64,000 bases of DNA from Neckera pumila (lineage: Eukaryota; Streptophyta; Bryopsida; Hypnales; Neckeraceae), in contig OZ018416.1 in NCBI GenBank assembly GCA_963969595.1, forward strand, positions 12,726,065 through 12,790,064. Direction: 5' to 3'. Positions 56,301 through 64,000 of the stretch are shown in pieces (within the stretch, counting starts at the first letter, position 1; each line of letters begins with the position of its first letter). The translations under genes were made by a program, and so were the position numbers. The notes under the pieces are model-generated. The model searched no databases and was not told the origin of the DNA. It saw only the letters and a program-made list of their open reading frames with translations.

Positions 56301-59300
56301 ATTTAAAAAAACAAAAAACGAGCTATTATGAACAAGTTATTTTGGACGAGAGTAGTTATAAAAGACCAGATTTCTACTAGTGACACCTAATGACACTCAC
56401 AATGTTTTCTTGATGAAAGTAACCTTCCAACTTGATGAAAGTATCCTTCCAACTTGATGAAAGTATCCTTCCAACTTGATGAAACCTTTTTGGTGTTGTT
56501 TGCAGCATTGTAACAAGCTTTATTCTAGTATTTCAAAATACATAGACTCATAATTCTACTAATGAATCCTAGTGACATCTCAATGTTTTTTGATGAAACC
56601 CTTTTAGTGTTATTGGAAATTGCGATAGGCTTTGTTCTAGTATTTTAAAAATAAACACACATTTGATACCAGCTTTTCAAATTTCATATTACAAACTTAA
56701 TATTCAAATCGTAAGGCCGATACCTGGAAGAGGATGAAGTGAACAATATACAGCAACAGTCTTGGAGAATTGAACCAAAACAGTTCATCTCGCGGTGTCA
56801 AGGACGCCCATTTCTTCACGTCCTTTTTTCCGCATGCTCGAATACTTTTGCAAGTTGGGTGGATCTCAACATTGGATCGTACTTCACGCGCCAGGCATGT
56901 GATGATGAGCTGAAGCTTGGCTCCAACAAGCAATACCATCTGTTCTCATCCCACACACAAAACAACAAAATGGTCCCAGAAACATCTTTAGAACCAAAGC
57001 AACAAGCACATGATAAACAAACATGCCTTAAAAAAATTGACCTCAAACCAAGGCTTAAGTGAAGTAAAATCTCGATGGGTTCATGAACATTAGAAAACAT
57101 GATATTAAGAAAACTATCATCTCTAATTTATTCGTCTCCCTGTGGTTGGTACCGGACGAATTTCTTCCCATTTTAATATGTAAAAGTTGCTGAAACAATC
57201 GAAATTACTGAAAAATCCTGTTGTAATCAATCTCCTAGTTATTGCGAAGTCACAAAATAACGAAAGTCTTGGAAGAACTCACGATTGTAGGCACAAAGGC
57301 CAACCAGAAGTAGCTGTACCAGCCTGCAATTCGGAAAGGCCGTAATTAAGATCACAGTTGCAATGAAGAATTATAACAAAGTGTGGTGCGCGTTGGACAT
57401 TCAAGTGAAATGTAAACAGGAACATGCAAGTCGCCTATGAAACAGGAAACAAGATTTAAATGCTTCTTATGACAAGAAATAAAGAAGGAAGTGGAGGATC
57501 CACCCACCATTGATATCAACAAGGGTGTAGATGCAAACAAAGGCCCACAAGTAACCGCTGTCAAAGACCACACAACCCACCAAATACGATTAAATCCCAA
57601 GTCATTCAATTCAGTGGTCGACAGATTGGAAATGTACGAAAAACCGGAATCCATACACCAGCTATGGAGGTACACCAGGGTGGGGAGAGAATCGCATTTC
57701 GTGTGTTGAAGACTGAAGAAAATTGAGTGCTTCTAGAAACTAAGCCAGTCCATGCAAACGTACATTTGTGTCACGAATTACAAACTGAACATAGTTACTC
57801 TCATTAAACGTATGTTTTTTTTTATTGGATCTTATTGGCAACTGAAAGAGAATTCCAATGCACTTTAGAGTGCATTGTTTGGACACAGAATGAATGTCTA
57901 CTCACCTGATGCCCACCACATGTTGAAAGTCTTTTTCCATGGTCCGCCTAATGTAGCTGTGGAAGTCGAAGTTGGGTTTGAGTTTGTGATGCTACAGACA
58001 CAGCCACAAAACAAAAACTGCAGTTCAGAATAAGCCCCAACAATTGTTCAAACAAAGCATATCTTCAATTGAGTGAACTTGTTGATTGTGTGACGAGCAT
58101 GAAGATGATGAAGTATAATTTAAAGATTCAAAAGTTAAAGAATGAATAAGAACAACGCACCTCAATGAAACCTAAGCGTAGACAGAAGTAATTGGATTTA
58201 TAAATAGGTTTTCCAAACTGTCGGAAAAAGCTGTACTGTAGACAGACACAACAAAGTCCACAACAAGATGTTGTATAAGTTTGAATGCGCACAGTCAATG
58301 AATACCCATCTGTAGAATCAAGTCTCCATTTGACATCAAGGACAACCGATTGCAACCCCAAAAAGAAGCAGTTATGCTTGAAGAGCATTTGTAGCTTAAA
58401 AATACCTTTTCAATTCTTGATTAGCAAAAAGATCTCTGATTAAAATATAAGAACTAGCTCAAATTCTCACTTCACAGTAGAAGGGGTCATCCCAAATCAA
58501 TGCTAACAAAAAGTTGCCACCCTAAAATCTTAAAAAATAGGGACATAGTGATATAGAAGGTTCAACTCTAGTTGGAAAGACTAGCATGAATGAAGCGTTT
58601 GTTGGGGAAGGCTCAACTATCTAAAACCTCATGGACCTAGATGGCGACTCAACTATCCAAGTTTCATGAACCTAGATGGTGAATTCCATCCTTGATGCCT
58701 CCCCATTAGGTGGTAGACCCTACAAAGAACCAACACATTCCTTCTCCACAGAAATTCTTAGAGGTCCCAATGTGACAACAAGGTTATTTGACTCCACCAT
58801 AGTTGGGTGGACTATGGTGGTTAGCACCCCACCAATGCTTGGGTTTGAAACTCATGACCACTTCACTGGTGTGCCAAGGTCAAGGCCACTGAACCAAAGC
58901 CAAATGTGCCTTAATAATATAGACCATTGTCTTAAAACAACCACTCAAGTTTCAGTTTAGGTCATCTAACAATAAAACTTTGAACATCCATGACTTTGAC
59001 TATGCTGTATCCGAAAACCATGTTCATTGATAATTTAGAATCCTTCTTCATTTACTTGCAAGAACTAGGAACTATACATAGCATTAAAACTAGAGATTTT
59101 GGGATATCCTAGCTTAGTTGTGTTAATGCAAATGGACTTCCCTTCCTTTGATACAAAGCAAACAAATGCAACTCCAAATCCAACAAATAGAGTGCATTGA
59201 AAATCTTATTTTCGTGGTGCATTGTCGGAACATACCAAGAAGCTTTTAATGTGATAACCAGTTCTCGAGGGTTGCAAGCAATTGCGACGTAGTCGGCAAT

Positions 59301-62300
59301 CATCTCCAGCGACATGCTTTCCGGCCAAGGCTGCACACAAATGAATCAAACCCCGGAACCCAATCAATACCGAAACCCAAGCAATTCCTACCTACTGTGT
59401 TTGAAATTTTTGGAGTCCAGGCTTGCACAACTCCAAACATTTTTCCAACATTTTTCCAACATTTTCCAGAAAACGTCTTTTCAAAAGATAAAACGGAAGC
59501 ATCTAGCGCATTTTTCTCCATCTTTTCAACCTATCCCCTGTTACTACATTGAAGAATGGAATGAGCACTTCTGCATTCGTGGACGCTTCTAGAGTGCAAA
59601 CTGTTTTGAGAACTTGTATTGTAATCAGTATTTGTAAACCATTGATGAACCATTGACTATACAGACTCTTAAAACTGAAGCAGGTGAGATGACCCTCGCA
59701 AATCACTCACCTTTATTAAAACATTTATCTTCCATCTTTGCATCTGCTGCCTCCTCCTCCCATCTCTTCCATCTGTGCACCTGTTGATTTAATTCGAGAA
59801 GGTAAGAAACCCCAAAAGTCTTTTCTTCCGTCTCCTTTTCCCTCCCTCGTGCGAGAGTAGTATAAATTCAACGGTCATTCAATTGGTGCGAGAGTTTTTT
59901 AAAACAGTGCTGTGACAATTGCAAACTCTCCTACAAATTACAGTACCTGCTTTGCTACGGAGAGTTTGAAATGTATGAGGATCCCCTGAAGTCAAAATTA
60001 GATCCAGCGACCCCGAGCTCAATAGAAACCGACCCAAGAAAGGGAACTAGAGTGGACTTACTTGCCATAAACCAACTAGCACTGTGAGTGCACTGTAAAC
60101 CACGTGCACAATCGCCATCACAAAGATGAAAATATGCAGTTGGTGGAGACCCTCGGCCGATATTACTTGCACTTTTCCCTGCAGCAGTCCAATTCAAGCA
60201 AAACCCATCAGTAGGACTCACCCTAATAGAGTATAATCGTCATCAGAACGCGTAAAATTGCATTGCAAATTGCTGGATTAAAGAAACAGGGTAGTAAGGG
60301 TAACTAGGCTATGAACATCAATAAGCATAAATTTGCATTGACAGTGCCCAATGAAGAAGCAAAATTGTTGGATTAGGGCAACAGGGCAATACCACTACTA
60401 CAGCACAAATATCAGCAAGCATAAAATTGCACTAAGAGGGCTTAATGAAGATGTAAATTGCTGGATTAGGGAAATAGGGCAGTACAGCTAGTAGATAATA
60501 ACCATCAGCAAGCATGAAATTGCATTGTGAGAGCTTAACGAAGAGGCCAATTGGTGGATTAGGGCAACAGAGCAATACTTCTACAAGACTATAACCATTA
60601 CAAGCATGAAATTGCATTAGGAGAGCTTAACGAAGAGGCAAATGGGTGGATTAGGGCATGATCTGATCAGTACCGCAGGACACGTCACAGGTCCCCCGGA
60701 AGAGAGGAGGCGCCTGTGAGCCCCTTCTATAGGAGCAGCAGCTTCCGCTTCCCCAACAGCATGGTGCTTGCACGGGAGCATAATCGAGTTGAGTCGCTCT
60801 GGCATGCAAATGGAGGCGATCTTCGACTGGAAGACCGTGAGAGACAGTGAAATGAACCCCAGAAGCATCAACTCTGTGCACACATAATCAAATGAAAACG
60901 TATGCAACAAAATCAAACAACTGGCCGTAAAGGTCAGACACTACACCTAAAATCATCCGAATTATAAGCATTCGAAAATGGTACTTGGTATTAAACTGTC
61001 TTTTATTGTTGAAACTGGGGGTTCTAGAATCTCTCATCATCCATGTTTGGACACTATGAATGAACTGTGAATTTTCAAATTGTTGAAAATAGGGGTATCC
61101 AGAATCGACCTAGGTGTTAATGAAAAGAGACGATACATTTTAGGCAAGACTGTACTACTGTAGGAGTCGGTATTCGAAACAGATCGCAATTAGCTGCAAT
61201 TACGTTAGGCACAAGCAGCCGTTCGGACGATGCTAGATTTCCTATTAACCCAGGATTCATGGTATCAAAATGACCAGTTCAATTGATCAATCATATTGTG
61301 AAACGAGTAATTCAGATAGGGCCACTTTTTAAAACACCTGAATCAGTGAAGAACATTGCTTTGTTGGGTTAAAAATATTGAATTTCTCTTAAAAAACATT
61401 GAAATTGACCAAACAAAGTCTACAGATCTGTTGAAAAACACACGAGGCCCAATTTGGGCTCCTTGGTTCCTGTAGAAATCAAATTAGTCCAGCACTCAAT
61501 CTAGAAATAGATGAACAGTTGAACAGTTGAATTCGTGAACTTACCATCCTTGATTATCTCCAGTGTGTGTAACAACTGCTTCTGCTTCGTGCGCCTCAAG
61601 TACTGCACACGACGCAACAATTTGTGAAAATGACATAACTGGGTCACCCAAAGCACAACAAAGTACAACTACAAAACTAAGCACTGTGACAACTGACTAC
61701 AGGGGTCACAAAATTCGTTATAAAGGTGCGATTCAAAGAAAAATAATCGTGACAGTCAATTGCAGAGAGCACTAATAACCCAGACCGAGGTTCCAAAAGA
61801 GCGCCTGAAAAATACCAATCTCTTGAACTTTCACCGCACTACCGACTAAAACACACTCAGTTGAAATTTCACGGGATTAACAATTGAAACACAGTTGTAA
61901 TTTCACGGGACTAACAATTAGAATACAATCACTTGAAACTTCACGGTACTATCGATTCAAACACAGTTGTAATTTCACGGAACTAACGACTAGAATACTC
62001 ATATTCACGGCGAGAATCACAACAAGGTTACTAAAATCTCCAATCGGCAACAATTGGCACTCCAACCAACAGACGAGGAAACACTGTAAGAAGCCACTAT
62101 AGCTGCCACAGCTTTCGAGCTCTTCCAGAGTTCCAGTACATACAACTGAACCTTGTGAGTTCCTTCCATCAGTCGTGAGGAGCAAACCCAAGGAATGTGC
62201 CAACGAAAAAACGAAAAAACGAAAATCTAGAGCCCCAAATTCTCAACGAAAACCCAAGAGTGTTCGTCAGTCTTAGTACGCGGCCCAAGTACTCCAAGAT

Positions 62301-62402
62301 GCGCTCCACCACCAGCGACGCAACCACGAATACCGCGACAACCACCGTGACAGCCCAAGTGGGCGTCTGCTCCAACGACTTCTCACTCTCCTCCTCCGCC
62401 AT
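53356..62402 (-). CDS. MLO: MLO family seven-transmembrane protein
   Basis: Fifteen exons found: 62,402-62,280; 61,602-61,545; 60,873-60,674; 60,178-60,062; 59,330-59,236; 58,235-58,161; 57,991-57,906; 57,557-57,508; 57,323-57,283; 56,939-56,724; 55,912-55,877; 55,573-55,506; 55,103-55,043; 54,533-54,149; 53,450-53,356. Phases agree at every join except 5/6. Family marks in order: [17 protein letters not shown] (first span), [16 protein letters not shown], four Cys in the first loop, [99 protein letters not shown], and a calmodulin-binding-like [12 protein letters not shown], then a His-rich tail. MLO proteins are plasma-membrane calcium-linked proteins involved in powdery-mildew susceptibility, tip growth and reproduction. 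About 20-25 residues expected between exons 5 and 6 (the RRH..W region) were not found and the phases clash there, so one exon is unrecognised or lost. The last join (CATG to ATGAATTC) adds an acidic tail ending KPQV. Confidence 0.9.
56140..56190. repeat. (ATTC)n microsatellite in an MLO intron
   Basis: A short run of ATTC units within intron 10 of the MLO gene. Confidence 0.8.
56408..56488. repeat. Short tandem repeat in an MLO intron
   Basis: A unit of about 24 bp (ACTTGATGAAAGTATCCTTC) occurs three to four times in direct tandem within intron 10. Confidence 0.8.
60245..60657. repeat. Minisatellite, about 88-bp unit, in MLO intron 3
   Basis: About five diverged units, each containing AAATTGCA, TTAA.GAAGA and TGGATTAGGG, in direct tandem just before exon 3 (- strand order). 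Divergence between units suggests an old array. Confidence 0.75.
61858..61998. repeat. Tandem repeat in MLO intron 1
   Basis: Four units of about 38 bp carrying ACAGTTGTAATTTCACGG.ACTAAC with small differences, in the first intron of the MLO gene. Confidence 0.7.
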
Positions 62403-63250
62403 CGCTCCCCTCCACAAACGTCACACCAAGCTGGCCAGGGCACCAAGCTGGGGCACCAAGCTCACTTGCAGCAACCAAAGCTGCAACGCCACTCCTGCAC
62501 TCGCCTCATCATCTCGGGACCCAACTCTTGGAACCCAAACAGATCATTCTCCAAAGCTTGGAACGGGACAGTACACCCTCACCGGCAGCACTAGATTCTT
62601 CTAATGTCGTCAGCTAGTTCCAGGGCTACCAATCCCCTGAGTGGAAAAGCGCCCCCCTCCATTCGGCAACTCGGGATGCAGTCCACTGTTGATGTCCTGG
62701 CGCTCACGACCTGATGAGATCGAGAATGCTAGTAATCAATCCGTTTCTTCGTTGCGTTTGGTTCGACCAAGCTTGGGATCGAAAGCGTTGGCAGCACGGG
62801 CCCACATTAGATTCGGGTATCGTGTTCATGAGTTGGATTTTGAGGAAGCACAGTTCATGTGGGTGCCAGCGAGCTTTGAGGGCGATGGAATTGTGTGCCT
62901 GCATCGATGGTGGACGATTGTGCCGGCGGTTTTCGAGTGCAAGTGTGCAACTGGGGAACTTGCAATTTGACGGTGCCCATGGTGCGAAGATTTGATGATG
63001 AGTTCCTGATTGTTTTGGGATGGGAACGTTGACGGAATTCGTGCGGGATAGGTGCGAGCGCAATTGCGGAAGCAATTGCGGGAGGCGGGCGTTTGGGTTT
63101 TTGTTTATGTAATTAGTGACGAGCTTCAGAAGAAAAGTCGCTGGCTCCAGAGGTGCTGGGGGGACCGTACTGTACGTGATTCATGCGGGAAAGTCCGGCC
63201 CAAAGTACGAGCCTCGCTACACGGCCGCAGCCATTGCCGCTCTGCAGCTA
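62403..63250. promoter_or_regulatory. MLO upstream region
   Basis: Probable promoter and 5' leader of the MLO gene on the - strand. Open frames on both strands near 62,640-63,300 overlap each other and show no domain; one 109-codon + strand frame (62,641-62,970) cannot be excluded as a small gene. Confidence 0.4.
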
Positions 63251-63628
63251 GGGTGGGTACCCAAACCCGCACTTTTTGCTACTGCACTATTAGCTACTAT
63301 TATTAGACTGGACAAATTTTCATATTTTCTTGATGGCAAGTGGAAGGAGGTTCCAACACTTCAAAGAACGTAGCATTTGGATACCATATGCAAAAGTTAT
63401 GAAGAGTCAAAGTTTTTTTGGGTAGAAGTTGCAACATGTGGATACCATATGCAAAAGTTACAAAGAGTCAAAGTTTTTTTGGGTAGAAGTTGCAACATGT
63501 GGATACCATATGCAAAAGTTACAAAGAGTCAAAGTTTTTTCTCGTAGAAGTTTTGATTTGGGAGATGTACAGGGATGAGTGATGATGGTGGTTTTGCATC
63601 AAGTGGTACATTTTTGGGATGCCCACCT
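63251..63628. mobile_element. MITE inserted at TA, with an internal 61-bp tandem repeat
   Basis: Begins GGGTGGGTACCC and ends GGGATGCCCACCT, with TA on both sides (63,249-63,250, 63,629-63,630). It is related to 42,468-42,747. Inside, a 61-bp unit (around GGATACCATATGCAAAAGTT) is repeated nearly perfectly about three times from 63,376 to 63,550; the relative has it only once. Confidence 0.68.
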
Positions 63629-64000
63629 TATTTGGAGGAAGGCCTTAATCCTAAGTTTGTTGAGACTGAAAAGTACTAGTCAATAGATGACTTCATTGTT
63701 CATTGTAGAAACAAAGAATGCACCTATTTGGTTCAATAATTGGAGCAGTTTTGGTGACTACCTTAGTCATAGGAGACATTTTGAAAGTCAAACTTGAATT
63801 TTCACATAGTTCTTGATTTTAAATGTTTTTAAATTTAACGAAGCTCCAATAATCTACTATCTATATTCATTCAATGTAGCTCCAATAATCAACTTTCTCT
63901 TCCATAATGATTTAATTTTCTTAATTATGAAAATTATAATTTTTTGTGACACTTTGAAGATTGCATTTTCAAAGCTTAAAATATACCACTTTTGAATGTA
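63629..64000. other. Intergenic, no gene seen
   Basis: AT-rich sequence to the window edge. The phrase AGCTCCAATAATC occurs twice (63,842 and 63,879). Confidence 0.5.

Overview
This window looks like nuclear DNA of a land plant, probably an early-diverging one (bryophyte, lycophyte or fern). It is AT-rich and intron-rich. It carries plant-only families (an MLO membrane protein, NIP-type aquaporins, an organellar-type tRNA adenosine deaminase), plant-type CCCTAAA telomere-like repeats, and a very dense load of small inverted-repeat transposons. No bacterial operon, rRNA or tRNA gene was seen. All calls come from reading the sequence; no database search was run.

Layout. 1-12.7 kb: two diverged copies of a promoter-like segment (1-1440 and 8979-10310), each broken by different insertions; three ~0.9 kb TTAA-flanked elements; and a decayed gene for a multi-span membrane protein (10.6-11.9 kb). 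12,733-32,630: one 19.9 kb unit bounded by perfect 27-bp terminal inverted repeats and a 4-bp ATTA target duplication, read here as a giant DNA transposon. On the + strand near its right end is a DDE/RNase-H-like transposase-type protein (DUF7869-like). On the - strand in its left half is a set of cargo reading frames: a basic Ser/Pro-rich protein, an FCP1-like HAD protein, an acidic/coiled-coil protein, a large basic protein, and an RGG protein with a ParB/sulfiredoxin-like C-terminus. About 27 copies of a 21-bp palindrome lie inside this unit and I found none outside it. They sit in introns, between genes, in a strikingly regular 75-bp-phased array, and as a ten-copy cluster before the transposase-like gene.

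33.6-46.1 kb: a tandem duplication of about 6 kb, each copy holding a five-exon NIP aquaporin gene on the - strand. Copy A has lost frame in its last exon and copy B has lost exon 1 and frame in exon 3, so both look dead by different mutations. The duplication also gives filled/empty-site evidence for two small transposons. 46-50 kb: intergenic, with several inverted-repeat elements. 50.3-52.5 kb: a four-exon tRNA adenosine deaminase gene (+). 53.4-62.4 kb: a fifteen-exon MLO gene (-). 62.4-64 kb: upstream sequence and one more small element.

The host genes are not functionally linked. The main point of interest is the 19.9 kb element, its palindrome system and its possible short relatives elsewhere in the window.
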